A DNA stretch of 64,000 nt, taken from assembly GCA_002551355.1 (NCBI GenBank), contig NTHE01000003.1, forward strand, positions 62,001 to 126,000, in the 5' to 3' direction. Positions 44,245 through 52,770 of this stretch are shown piece by piece (the first letter of the stretch is position 1; each line of letters opens with the position of its first letter). Below the pieces are notes generated by a model. It saw only the letters and a list, made by a program, of their open reading frames with translations, was not told the origin of the DNA and did not search any database. The translations under genes were made by a program, and so were the position numbers. Source of the stretch: Streptomyces sp. man185 (GTDB lineage Bacteria > Actinomycetota > Actinomycetes > Streptomycetales > Streptomycetaceae).

Positions 44245-45275
44245 CCGAATACCGCAACCTCGGCCGCACCGGCGTCCAGGTCAGCCCCCTCGCGTTGGGC
44301 ACCATGATGTTCGGTGCGCGCGGCAACACCGATCACGACGACAGCATCCGGATCATCCACCACGCCCTGGACTCCGGCATCAACTTCGTCGACACCGCCG
44401 ACGTCTACTCCCAGGGCGAGTCCGAGACCATCGTCGGCAAGGCGCTGGCGGGCGGCCGCCGCGACAACGTGGTGCTGGCCACCAAGTTCCACGGGCGGCT
44501 CGGCGACGACCCCAACGAGTATGGCAACAGCCGCCGTTGGATCGTCCGTGAGGTCGAGAACAGCCTGCGCCGGCTCGGCACCGACTGGATCGACCTCTAC
44601 CAGGTCCACCGCCCCGAACCCGAAACCGACTTCGACGAGACCCTCGGCGCGCTCTCCGATCTGGTCCACCAGGGCAAGATCCGCTACATCGGCACCTCCA
44701 CCTTCGAGCCCTCCGCGATCGTGGAGGGTCAGTGGACCGCCGAGCGCCGGGGCCGCGAGCGCGTCGTCGCCGAGCAGCCCCCGTACTCGCTGCTGGCCCG
44801 GGGCATCGAGCGCGAGGTGCTGCCGGTGGCGCAGCGGTACGGCCTCGGGGTGCTGTCCTGGAGCCCGCTGGCGGGTGGTTGGCTGGCCGGCCGCTACCGG
44901 ACGGGCGCCGAGCAGCCGGCCTCCAGCCGTGCCGGGCGCCAGGCCGCCCGGTTCGACATCGCCGCACCCGAGAACGCGGCCAAGCTGGCGGCCGCCGACG
45001 CGCTCGCCGTCCTCGCCGAGGAGGCCGGGCTCACCCTGGTCCAACTCGCCCTGGCCTTCGTGCTGGAGCACCCGGCCGTCACCTCGGCGATCATCGGGCC
45101 GCGTACCTTCGAGCAGCTGGAGAGCCAGCTCGGCGCCGACAAGGTGCGGCTGAGCCGGGACGTCCTCGACCGGATCGACGAGATCGTCCCGCCCGGCGTC
45201 AACCTGTCGGCGCGCGACGCCGGTTACACCCCGGCGGTCCTCACCGACGCCTCTCTGCGCCGCCGTTCGGCCTGA
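44241..45275 (+). CDS. aldo/keto reductase
   Basis: 344 aa NADPH-dependent aldo/keto reductase with the full catalytic tetrad: Asp51 (FVDTADVY), Tyr56, Lys82 (LATKFHG) and His123 (YQVHRP). The C-terminal NADPH-binding part includes [16 protein letters not shown]. Overlaps the exporter stop (ATGA). In this operon it could reduce an aldehyde or ketone produced by oxidative C-S cleavage, before export. Last gene of the operon, convergent with the endoglucanase gene. Confidence 0.9.
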   Translation: MTEYRNLGRTGVQVSPLALGTMMFGARGNTDHDDSIRIIHHALDSGINFVDTADVYSQGESETIVGKALAGGRRDNVVLATKFHGRLGDDPNEYGNSRRWIVREVENSLRRLGTDWIDLYQVHRPEPETDFDETLGALSDLVHQGKIRYIGTSTFEPSAIVEGQWTAERRGRERVVAEQPPYSLLARGIEREVLPVAQRYGLGVLSWSPLAGGWLAGRYRTGAEQPASSRAGRQAARFDIAAPENAAKLAAADALAVLAEEAGLTLVQLALAFVLEHPAVTSAIIGPRTFEQLESQLGADKVRLSRDVLDRIDEIVPPGVNLSARDAGYTPAVLTDASLRRRSA

Positions 45276-45297
45276 CGGCGCGGGGAGCGGGCCGGGG

Positions 45298-46377
45298 TCA
45301 CTGGCGGATGCGGTCGCGGATCCAGACCCCGGCCTCCTTCAGGACCCCGGTCCCCGTCCAGGTGCTCCCGCTGCAGGTGCCGGTCTTGAAGACGGCGCCG
45401 GAGCGGTGGTCGTCGGAGTAGTTCCAGTTGGTCCAGGAGATCTTCTTGCGCTTCATCAGGTCGAGGTAGCGCTGCGACATGGTGAAGTCGTTCGCGCCCT
45501 CGCCCGCGTAGTTCTGCGTCCCGAACTCCGTGACGAACACGGGGAGTCGGTCGGAGGCCCGGTCGAGCGCGCTCAGGTACTCCTCGCGGTGCGACGCCGC
45601 GTAGAAGTGGAAGGTGTACATGATGTTCGAGGCGCGGACCGGGTTGTTCACGACCTCCGACTCGTTGGAGCCCTCGGAGACCCCGAACGAGGACCAGGCG
45701 CGCGTCCCGACCAGGACCACCGCGTCGGGGTCCTGCGCCCGGATCACCGGAATGATCTGCTCGGAGTAGGACTTGATGGCCGACCAGCTCACCCCGGAGG
45801 GCTCGTTGGCGATCTCGTAGAGCACGCCCGGGTGGTCCTTGTACTTCTTCGCCATCGCGGTGAAGAAGGTCTTGGCCCGCGCGAGGTTCGCGTGGGGATC
45901 GCCCGGCGAGAGCATGTGCCAGTCGATCACCGCGTACATGCCGCGCGCGTGCGCCGCGTCGACGAACTTCTGCGCACGGGCGGTGAATCCGGCCGGGTCC
46001 GTCTCGTACCCGCCCTCCTGTACGTAGGTGGAGACGCGCAGCACGTCGGCGCGCCAGTCCTGGGCGAGCGCGTCGAGCGAACCGTCGGTGACGCACTGGG
46101 CGTACCACTGGGTGCCGTGCGTGCTCATGCCGTTGAGCGCGACGGCCTGGCCGGAGGCGTTGCAGAGCTGACGGCCGCAGACGGACAGCTGCCCGTTGGC
46201 GGCGAGCGGGGTGGCGGCGGTGGGAGCGGCGGGGGCCGGTGCGGCTCCGGCGCGGACGGGAGCCATGAGCGCGGTGACGACACCGAGCGCGGACGCGGCG
46301 AGCAGGACCTTGCGGGCCAGTTTGCGGCGGCCGGCCGTGGGGGTGGAGCCGGTGGGGGGATTGGTGCGCTGGTGCAT
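45298..46377 (-). CDS. secreted endoglucanase, glycoside hydrolase family 5
   Basis: 359 aa secreted cellulase-type enzyme. The signal peptide includes a RRK motif and VLLAASALGVVTALMAP (about 18-48). The GH5 domain has acid/base Glu192 (YEIANEP) and nucleophile Glu284 (FVTEFGTQ). No carbohydrate-binding module. AAGGGAG precedes the ATG. The promoter region (46378-46487) does not contain the CebR-type TGGGAGCGCTCCCA box that marks many Streptomyces cellulase genes. Confidence 0.92.
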   Translation of the reverse strand: MHQRTNPPTGSTPTAGRRKLARKVLLAASALGVVTALMAPVRAGAAPAPAAPTAATPLAANGQLSVCGRQLCNASGQAVALNGMSTHGTQWYAQCVTDGSLDALAQDWRADVLRVSTYVQEGGYETDPAGFTARAQKFVDAAHARGMYAVIDWHMLSPGDPHANLARAKTFFTAMAKKYKDHPGVLYEIANEPSGVSWSAIKSYSEQIIPVIRAQDPDAVVLVGTRAWSSFGVSEGSNESEVVNNPVRASNIMYTFHFYAASHREEYLSALDRASDRLPVFVTEFGTQNYAGEGANDFTMSQRYLDLMKRKKISWTNWNYSDDHRSGAVFKTGTCSGSTWTGTGVLKEAGVWIRDRIRQ

Positions 46378-46487
46378 GGTGGTGCTCCCTTCGGAGGGGG
46401 GTGGGAGGCGCCATGTCGGCAGAACTGAAAGTAAAGGTTCCTACCAATTGCCGTCAACGGTGAGGGAAGATTTTCCTGCCGATGAAC

Positions 46488-46531
46488 ACGCGTGGGTGGC
46501 AGAGCCCGTTGGGGCTCTGCCACCCACGCGT
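46488..46531. terminator. 20-bp perfect hairpin terminator
   Basis: ACGCGTGGGTGGCAGAGCCC pairs perfectly with its complement around a GTTG loop. It lies 27 bases after the VOC gene stop and upstream of the endoglucanase promoter, insulating the two same-strand genes. Confidence 0.9.
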
Positions 46532-46557
46532 TCGTCCTGGGTGCGCCGCTGTGCCGC

Positions 46558-46953
46558 TCAGTCCTCCCGCAGCGGGTAGACCGCCAGCGAGAACGAGTGG
46601 CCTGCCGGGTCCCCGTACACCCGCACGTCCCGGGGCCCGCTGTTGCTGTCGCCAGTGTCGACGGGTCGGGCCCCCAGGGATATCGCCTCCCGCTCGGCCT
46701 CGTCGATGTCCTCACGTCCCACCAGGATCCGCAGGTGCGCCTGCTGGGAGTCCTCCGGGCGGGGCCAGCTCGGCGGGGCGTACCCGTGGTCGCGGCGGAT
46801 CGCCAGCCGGACGCCGTCGTTGCCGACGATCTCGATGAAGTCGGGGTCGGTGCCGATCCGGGTCTCGGCGCCGAGCAGACCGGCGTAGAACTCGGCCAGC
46901 TCCATGGGCTCGGCACAGTCAAGGACGAGAACGCTCGTTTTCTCCACAGTCAT
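46558..46953 (-). CDS. VOC (glyoxalase-fold) family protein
   Basis: 131 aa vicinal-oxygen-chelate fold protein with two beta-alpha-beta repeats (VLVLDCAEPMELAEFYAGLLGAE and AHLRILVGREDIDEAEREAISLGA) and the tail RVYGDPAGHSFSLAVYP. The usual metal His/Glu are only partly present. Often annotated as glyoxalase or bleomycin-resistance-like, without known substrate. The start is ambiguous between 46953 and an ATG four codons earlier. Divergent from the MFS gene. Confidence 0.8.
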   Translation of the reverse strand: MTVEKTSVLVLDCAEPMELAEFYAGLLGAETRIGTDPDFIEIVGNDGVRLAIRRDHGYAPPSWPRPEDSQQAHLRILVGREDIDEAEREAISLGARPVDTGDSNSGPRDVRVYGDPAGHSFSLAVYPLRED

Positions 46954-47075
46954 GCGGGAACCCATACCCCCGGCGGACGCCGACACGCCGTGCCGGACCC
47001 GTCCCGGAGAACCGGAATCCGGGCCACCGGTGCGGCCGCGTCCCGGATGAGGAAACACCCCCTAAGGTGCGAACC

Positions 47076-48575
47076 ATGGCACGGAGCGCGGCGCAGCCCG
47101 GGCCGACCGGGAGCGATGCCGCCCCGGACGGCCCCGACCCACGGCGTTGGCGGGCACTCGCCGTATGCCTGGTGGCGGGGTTCATGACCCTGCTCGACGT
47201 CTCCATCGTCAACGTGGCCCTCCCCTCCATCCGGGAGGGCCTGAACACCCCCGAGTCCGACCTCCAATGGGTGCTCTCCGGCTACGCCCTCGCCTTCGGC
47301 CTCTTCCTCATCCCCTCCGGACGCCTGGGCGACGCGCGGGGCCGCCGGGCGGTCTTCATGGCGGGACTCGCCCTCTTCACCCTGGCCTCCGCCGCCTGCG
47401 GAGCCGCCCAGTCCAGCCTGTGGCTGGTGATCGCCCGACTGGTTCAGGGCATCGCCGGCGGTCTGATCTCCCCACAGATCTCCGCCCTGATCCAGCAGAT
47501 GTTCTCCGGCCGCGAGCGCGGCCGGGCCTTCGGCATGTTCGGCACCGTCGTCGGCATCTCCACAGCCGTCGGCCCGCTGCTCGGCGGCCTGCTCATCCAG
47601 GCCGCCGGACCGGAGCACGGCTGGCGCTGGGTCTTCTACGTCAACCTCCCGCTCGGCATCGTCTGCCTCCTGCTGGCCCGCCGGCTGCTGCCCGACACCC
47701 CCTCCGCGAGCCGGGTCCGCCCCCGCGACCTGGACCCGTTCGGCGTGCTGCTCCTGGGAGCCGGGGTGCTGGCCCTGCTGCTGCCGTTCGTCCAGGCCCA
47801 GCAGTGGCCCGGCAACACCAAGTGGCTCCTGCTGCTCCTGGCAGGGGCCCTGCTCGCCGCGTTCGTGGCCTGGGAATCGCGGTGCACCGGCGGACGCACC
47901 CACCCGGTCCTGGACCTGTCGCTGTTCCGGCTGCGCTCCTACTGGCTGGGCTGTCTGCTGATCCTGCTCTACTTCGCCGGGTTCACCTCGATCTTCTTCG
48001 TCACGACCCTCTACCTCCAGTCCGGCCTCGGCTACTCCGCCCTCCAGGCCGGACTCGCGATCACTCCCTTCGCCCTCGGTTCCGGAGCCGCCGCGTCCAT
48101 CGGCGGCCGGCTCGTCGGCCGCTTCGGCCGCCCGCTGGTGGTGGCGGGCCTGGCCATGGTCGCCCTCGGCCTCGCGGGCACCGCCCTCGCCGTCCACCTG
48201 GTCCCCGGCACGGGAGCGGGCTGGGCCATGGCCGCGCCCCTGCTCCTCGCCGGCCTCGGCAGCGGGCTGGTCATCGCCCCGAACCAGACCCTGACCCTCG
48301 CGGAGATCCCGGTGGACCGGGCCGGAAGCGCCGGGGGCACCCTGCAGACCGGCCAGCGGGTCGGCTCCGCGGTCGGGATCGCCGCCGTCGGCGCGGTGTT
48401 CTTCGCCCAGGTCGGCCCGGACGGCTGGGCCGACGCCTACGACCACGGACTCATCGTCTCCGTCGCCTTCGTCCTGGCCGCGCTGATCGTGGCGCTGGCC
48501 GACGTGGGCGCCGACCGACGGGGCAGACGACGCACAGCGGACCGATCCACCGACGCATCGAGGAGCACGGCATGA
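47076..48575 (+). CDS. MFS efflux transporter, DHA2 (EmrB/QacA) type
   Basis: 499 aa, 14 membrane segments. Motif D1/A-type landmarks: FMTLLDVSIVNVALPSI, GRLGDARGRRAVF and RLVQGIAGGLISPQISALI. Exports drugs or toxic compounds by proton antiport. The ATG is preferred over a GTG three codons earlier because AAGG is then about 9 bases upstream. ATGA overlap with the thiol transferase gene, suggesting a detoxification pair. Confidence 0.88.
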   Translation: MARSAAQPGPTGSDAAPDGPDPRRWRALAVCLVAGFMTLLDVSIVNVALPSIREGLNTPESDLQWVLSGYALAFGLFLIPSGRLGDARGRRAVFMAGLALFTLASAACGAAQSSLWLVIARLVQGIAGGLISPQISALIQQMFSGRERGRAFGMFGTVVGISTAVGPLLGGLLIQAAGPEHGWRWVFYVNLPLGIVCLLLARRLLPDTPSASRVRPRDLDPFGVLLLGAGVLALLLPFVQAQQWPGNTKWLLLLLAGALLAAFVAWESRCTGGRTHPVLDLSLFRLRSYWLGCLLILLYFAGFTSIFFVTTLYLQSGLGYSALQAGLAITPFALGSGAAASIGGRLVGRFGRPLVVAGLAMVALGLAGTALAVHLVPGTGAGWAMAAPLLLAGLGSGLVIAPNQTLTLAEIPVDRAGSAGGTLQTGQRVGSAVGIAAVGAVFFAQVGPDGWADAYDHGLIVSVAFVLAALIVALADVGADRRGRRRTADRSTDASRSTA

Positions 48576-49624
48576 GCGACACGACAGCGGACGCCGCGGG
48601 AGCGGACAGCGCCGGGAGCGAGGGCAACGACTCCTACGGACACAAGCCGTTCAAGCGGTCCAAGAGCCACTTCCCCGACCGGATCACGGCGGACGGCCGC
48701 GACGGCTGGCCCGTCGAACCCGGCCGCTACCGGCTCGCCGTCAGCCGGGCCTGCCCCTGGGCGAGCCGGGCCCTCGTCTCCCGGCGGCTCCTCGGCCTGG
48801 AGGACGCCCTGTCGCTCGCCGTCGCCGACCCGATCCAGGACGACCGCAGCTGGCGCTTCACCCTCGACCCGGACGGCAAGGACCCGGTCCTCGGCATCCG
48901 CCACCTCAGCGAGGCCTACGACGCCCGGCAGCGCGACTACCCCGGCGGCGTCAGCGTGCCCGCGATCGTCGACGTACCGAGCGGGCAACTGGTCACCAAC
49001 GACTACCAGCAGATCACCCTCGACCTCGCCACCGAATGGACCGCCCTGCACCGCCCCGGCGCCCCCGACCTCTACCCCGAGCCGCTGCGCGCGGAGATCG
49101 ACGAGGTCATGGAGGGCATCTACCGGGACGTCAACAACGGCGTCTACAGGTCCGGGTTCGCCAGCTCGCAGCAGGAGTACGAGGAGGCGTACGAGGCGCT
49201 CTTCGCCCGCCTGGACCAGGTCTCCGCCCGCCTCGCCGACCGCCGCTACCTGGTCGGCGACACCATCACCGAGGCCGACATCCGCCTCTTCACCACCCTC
49301 GTCCGCTTCGACCCCGTCTACCACGGCCACTTCAAGTGCAACCGGAACAAGCTGACCGAGGACCCCGTCCTGTGGGGTTACGTCCGCGACCTCTACCAGA
49401 CGCCCGGATTCGGGGACACCGTCGACTTCGACCACATCAAGCGGCACTACTACCAGGTGCACACGGGCATCAACCCCACCGGCATCGTCCCCGTCGGCCC
49501 GGACCTCTCCGGCTGGACCACCCCGCACCACCGTGAACAGCTCGGCGGCCGCCCCTTCGGCGACGGCACACCCCCGGGCCCGGTACCGCAGGGCGAGCGG
49601 GTCACCCCGCCTGCTTCTCGCTGA
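48572..49624 (+). CDS. Xi-class glutathione S-transferase-like protein (hydroquinone reductase type)
   Basis: 350 aa protein of the YqjG/ECM4 family. Conserved CPWASR motif with catalytic Cys61, VPAIVDVPSGQLVTNDYQQITLDLATEW, and the helical domain NNGVYRSGFASSQQEYE with FKCNRNKL. The family reduces glutathionyl-hydroquinones. Actinobacteria use mycothiol, so the thiol is probably mycothiol. Translationally coupled to an MFS pump. The Xi-class landmark residues are visible. Confidence 0.88.
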   Translation: MSDTTADAAGADSAGSEGNDSYGHKPFKRSKSHFPDRITADGRDGWPVEPGRYRLAVSRACPWASRALVSRRLLGLEDALSLAVADPIQDDRSWRFTLDPDGKDPVLGIRHLSEAYDARQRDYPGGVSVPAIVDVPSGQLVTNDYQQITLDLATEWTALHRPGAPDLYPEPLRAEIDEVMEGIYRDVNNGVYRSGFASSQQEYEEAYEALFARLDQVSARLADRRYLVGDTITEADIRLFTTLVRFDPVYHGHFKCNRNKLTEDPVLWGYVRDLYQTPGFGDTVDFDHIKRHYYQVHTGINPTGIVPVGPDLSGWTTPHHREQLGGRPFGDGTPPGPVPQGERVTPPASR

Positions 49625-49633
49625 CCGGGGCGC

Positions 49634-50509
49634 TCAGCCAGAAGCAGTCGGTGGCGGCGGGGCGAGCGTGCCCGCCGCCAGCGGGGTACGGGCCAGGCGC
49701 ACGCACCCCGCGGCGATCAGGGCCAGCGCCGCCAGCTCCGGCAGCAGCCACCAGCCGGTCCGCAACTCCTCCTCGAACAGCGTCACCCCGTACAGGATGC
49801 TGATCAGCGCGTCCCCCAGCGTCAGCATCGGCTGAACGGCCACCAGACTGCCCGCCTGCAGGGCGTTCTGGAGCAGGAACAGGGCGCCCACCCCGGCCGC
49901 CGCCGTTGCGTAAAGCTGCCAGGACGTCAGCAGCGCGAGGACCCCGCCGTCGTCGAGGTTCGACATCGCGTCCTTCATCAGCGCGGCGGTCAGCGCGTAC
50001 CCGCAGGCGGCGGCAAGACCCAGCAGCGCCGCCCGGGGGTTGCCCCGGGTGCGGAGCGCGGCGACGATCAGCGCCGCCTCGAACAGCCCGGTCACCAGCA
50101 GCGCCGGAATCCACGCGGCGCCCTCGACCGTGTCGCTGCCCTCGACCGGGGCGGCCGCCGCCATGCCGAGCGCCAGGCCCGCCGTGACCGCCGATACCCC
50201 GGACCAGACGGCCGCGTCCGCCCGCACCCGCATCACCAGGCCGGCGACGAGCAGGGTCAGCGGCAGCTCGATCACGAAGATCGGCTGGACCACCGCGATC
50301 GGCCCGGTGGCCAGCGCGATCGCCTGGCAGACCGCCGCCACGATCACCAGCCCGATCCCCGCCAGCCACACCTTCTGCCGCACCAGACGGCCGATCAGCG
50401 ACAGCCGCATCGCCTCGCTGTCGGGCACCTCCATCGCCGCCCGGCGCTGGAGCACCGAGGCGGAACCGTTGCTGAGAGCGGTCAGGACGGCGAACAGGAC
50501 ACTGATCAC
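49634..50509 (-). CDS. EamA/DMT-like membrane transporter
   Basis: 291 aa with about ten hydrophobic segments in two halves, as in the EamA/DMT superfamily (for example SVLFAVLTALSNGSASVLQRRAA, IFVIELPLTLLVAGLVMRV, LTLGDALISILYGVTLFEEEL). Actinobacterial relatives are annotated as DMT family transporters or Mg-transporter (NIPA)-like. Substrate unknown. The GTG start follows GGGCC. A preceding ATG ATG is out of frame. Confidence 0.75.
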   Translation of the reverse strand: MISVLFAVLTALSNGSASVLQRRAAMEVPDSEAMRLSLIGRLVRQKVWLAGIGLVIVAAVCQAIALATGPIAVVQPIFVIELPLTLLVAGLVMRVRADAAVWSGVSAVTAGLALGMAAAAPVEGSDTVEGAAWIPALLVTGLFEAALIVAALRTRGNPRAALLGLAAACGYALTAALMKDAMSNLDDGGVLALLTSWQLYATAAAGVGALFLLQNALQAGSLVAVQPMLTLGDALISILYGVTLFEEELRTGWWLLPELAALALIAAGCVRLARTPLAAGTLAPPPPTASG

Positions 50510-50634
50510 CGGCCCATCATGGCGGCGGCCCGCCCGGGGCGCGCGGCGCGGAGGGCCGGTGGGCGTAACGCACGTCCCTCGCCGACAGGCTTGGCGGACC
50601 GTACCTGTCCGCAAGCCCCGGTAGCGTGCGGACC

Positions 50635-51771
50635 ATGGCCGCGAAGACGCACCGCACCGCCGCACACCCCGCCGTCCTCTCCCTCTCGGCGCTGAACCGG
50701 GCGACCCTGGAGCGGCAGCTCCTGCTGCGCCGGTCACCGATGTCCGCGAAGGACGCGGTCACCCACCTCCTCGGGCTCCAGGCCCAGAACACCAAGCCCC
50801 CGTACTTCCAGCTGTACTCCCGGCTCGCGGACTTCGATCCCGCGGAGCTGTCCGCCCTGATGGAGTCGCGGGAGGTGGTCCGGACCGTCTCCCTGCGCTC
50901 CACCCTCCACACCCATACGGCGGACGACGCGCTCACCCTGGGCCCCCTGGTACGGGCGCCGCGCGACCGGGAGCTGAGGGCCTTCCGGCGCGGGCTGGAA
51001 GGCGTGGACCTGGACCGGCTCGCGGCGGTGACCGAGGAGCTCGTCGAGGAGCGCCCGCGCCCGCTGGGGGAGTTGCGTGAGGAACTCCTCACCCGCTGGC
51101 CGGACGCCGACCCCCTCGCGCTCACCGTCGCCGCCCGCTGTGTGCTGCCCCTGGTCCAGGTCACCCCGCGCGGACTGTGGGGCCGCAGCGGGCAGGTCGC
51201 CCTGACCACCTTGGAGCGCTGGCTCGGCCGGTCCGCCGAACCCGCGCCCACGCTCGACGCCACCGTGCTGCGCTACCTGGGCGCGTTCGGCCCCGCCTCG
51301 GTGATGGACTTCCAGGCATGGGCGGGCCTCACCCGTACGAAGGAGGTCTTCGAACGGCTCAGGCCCCGGCTGCTCACCTTCCGGGACGAGCGGGGCGTCG
51401 AGCTCTTCGACCTCCCGGACGCCCCGCGCCCCGACCCCGACACCCCGGCCCCGCCGCGCTTCCTGCCCGAGTTCGACAACGTCCTCCTCGGCCACGCCGA
51501 CCGCACCCGCGTCATCCCCGAGGTCAACAAGGGGCGCAACGGCAAGGGCAACCAGAGTTACGGGAGCGTCCTCGTCGACGGTTTCCTCGACGCCCTGTGG
51601 CGCGTCGAACGCGAGGGCGGCACGGCGGTCCTGACCGTCCAGCCACTGCGGAAGACGACCCGCGACGAGCGCGCGGAGATCACCGAGGAGGCGGCCCGGA
51701 TGCTGACGGTGATGACGGACGCAACGGACCACGACATCCGGTTCGGCGCATTCCTGGACTTCGCGGACTGA
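50635..51771 (+). CDS. winged-helix DNA-binding domain protein (HTH_42 type)
   Basis: 378 aa protein with the features of the winged-helix family common in Streptomyces: HLLGLQAQNTKPPYFQLYSRL, MESREVVRTVSLRSTLHTHTADDALTL, DFQAWAGLTR and LLGHADRTRVIP. The family relates to DNA glycosylase AlkZ-type proteins (HTH_42), which unhook interstrand crosslinks or excise alkylated bases. The QxQ catalytic motif of AlkZ appears as LQAQN here. Function otherwise unproven. The ATG is preferred over a GTG three codons upstream. Confidence 0.75.
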   Translation: MAAKTHRTAAHPAVLSLSALNRATLERQLLLRRSPMSAKDAVTHLLGLQAQNTKPPYFQLYSRLADFDPAELSALMESREVVRTVSLRSTLHTHTADDALTLGPLVRAPRDRELRAFRRGLEGVDLDRLAAVTEELVEERPRPLGELREELLTRWPDADPLALTVAARCVLPLVQVTPRGLWGRSGQVALTTLERWLGRSAEPAPTLDATVLRYLGAFGPASVMDFQAWAGLTRTKEVFERLRPRLLTFRDERGVELFDLPDAPRPDPDTPAPPRFLPEFDNVLLGHADRTRVIPEVNKGRNGKGNQSYGSVLVDGFLDALWRVEREGGTAVLTVQPLRKTTRDERAEITEEAARMLTVMTDATDHDIRFGAFLDFAD

Positions 51772-51798
51772 GACCCGCCGGGCCGGCGGCCCGCGAGG

Positions 51799-52641
51799 TC
51801 AGGGCAGCAACCCCGCCCGGCGGGCCGCCACCACCGCCTCCAGCCGGGTATGCGCCCCCAGCTTCCGCATCGCGGACCGCAGATACCCCTTCACCGTCTC
51901 GGGCCGCAGCCCCAGCCGCTCGGCCGCCGCCGCGTTCGTCGCACCCGCCGCCACACACGCCACCACGTCCACCTCGCGCGGCGCGAGGCGGACCTCCCGG
52001 GCGGCGGAGGCCTTGGCCCCCGAGGCCGATGCGAGACGCCCGCAGACGTCCAGGAGCTCGTCGCGCAGTGCCGGGTCGACGACCCTCGGGGCCAGCGCGC
52101 GCAGTCCGCGGTGGGCCTCGCGCACGTCCTCCCAGGCGCCGGGCGCCGTGTCCGGATCGCTCACCTGCTCCCGGCCCGCCGCCAGCAACTGCCGTACCTC
52201 GTCCCGTACCGCGAGCGACTGCTCCACATCACGGGCCGCCGCCACCACCGCGTCGAACGTCCGGTCGCCGAGCGTCACCGGCGTACGCAGCGCCCCGTAC
52301 AGCACGCCCCGCACCGCACGCCGCACGACGACGGGGACCGCGACGACCGAGCGCAGCCCCTCCGCCGCCACCGCCGCGTCGTACTCGTGGCTGATGTGGC
52401 GCGAGGAGGCGTAGTCCGTCACCGCGCAGGGCCGGGACAGCGCGATGGCCTTGCCGCCCAGACCGCTCCCGGCGGAGATGACCAGGCCCCGCAGGGCGCT
52501 GGTCTGCGCCCCGTTCAGCTCGGCGATCCGGGCGTGCCGCGCGTCCGACAGCAGACCGCCGAAGACCACGGGCAGCCCGCTCGTGCGGCGCAGCCTCAAC
52601 AGCGCTGCCTGCATCTCGACCGCATCGACCGGTTCCGGCAC
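51799..52641 (-). CDS. GAF-domain LuxR-type transcriptional regulator
   Basis: 280 aa. N-terminal GAF-like domain (ARIAELNGAQTSALRGLVISAGSGLGGKA, about 35-160), linker, and a C-terminal LuxR helix-turn-helix (LAPREVDVVACVAAGATNAAAAERLGLRPETVKGYLRSAMRKLG, about 208-265). The GTG start is supported by GGAGG 9 bases upstream. Divergent from the two acyl-CoA synthetase genes, with a perfect 10-bp-arm inverted repeat between, so it probably controls them. Confidence 0.85.
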   Translation of the reverse strand: MPEPVDAVEMQAALLRLRRTSGLPVVFGGLLSDARHARIAELNGAQTSALRGLVISAGSGLGGKAIALSRPCAVTDYASSRHISHEYDAAVAAEGLRSVVAVPVVVRRAVRGVLYGALRTPVTLGDRTFDAVVAAARDVEQSLAVRDEVRQLLAAGREQVSDPDTAPGAWEDVREAHRGLRALAPRVVDPALRDELLDVCGRLASASGAKASAAREVRLAPREVDVVACVAAGATNAAAAERLGLRPETVKGYLRSAMRKLGAHTRLEAVVAARRAGLLP

Positions 52642-52690
52642 TCCGACGCCCCTCCACCCGGCCCGCGCAGTCCCCCGGACGGGGGAGAGG

Positions 52691-52712
52691 ACCACCCCCG
52701 TCCGGGGGTGGT
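52691..52712. promoter_or_regulatory. inverted repeat operator candidate between LuxR and acyl-CoA synthetase genes
   Basis: ACCACCCCCG-tc-CGGGGGTGGT, perfect 10-bp arms. Lies 50 bases before the LuxR start and 58 before the synthetase start. GC-rich, so it might also form an RNA hairpin, but the position in a divergent promoter favours an operator. Confidence 0.55.
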
Positions 52713-52770
52713 GAGACCTGGGTCACTGTTTACATGATGTTAGGCGACCGGTCCGTAATGAGGAGGGCAC

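Noticed and set aside
46378..46487. CebR operator upstream of the endoglucanase
   Set aside because: The 14-bp TGGGAGCGCTCCCA palindrome is absent. Only partial G-rich words are present.
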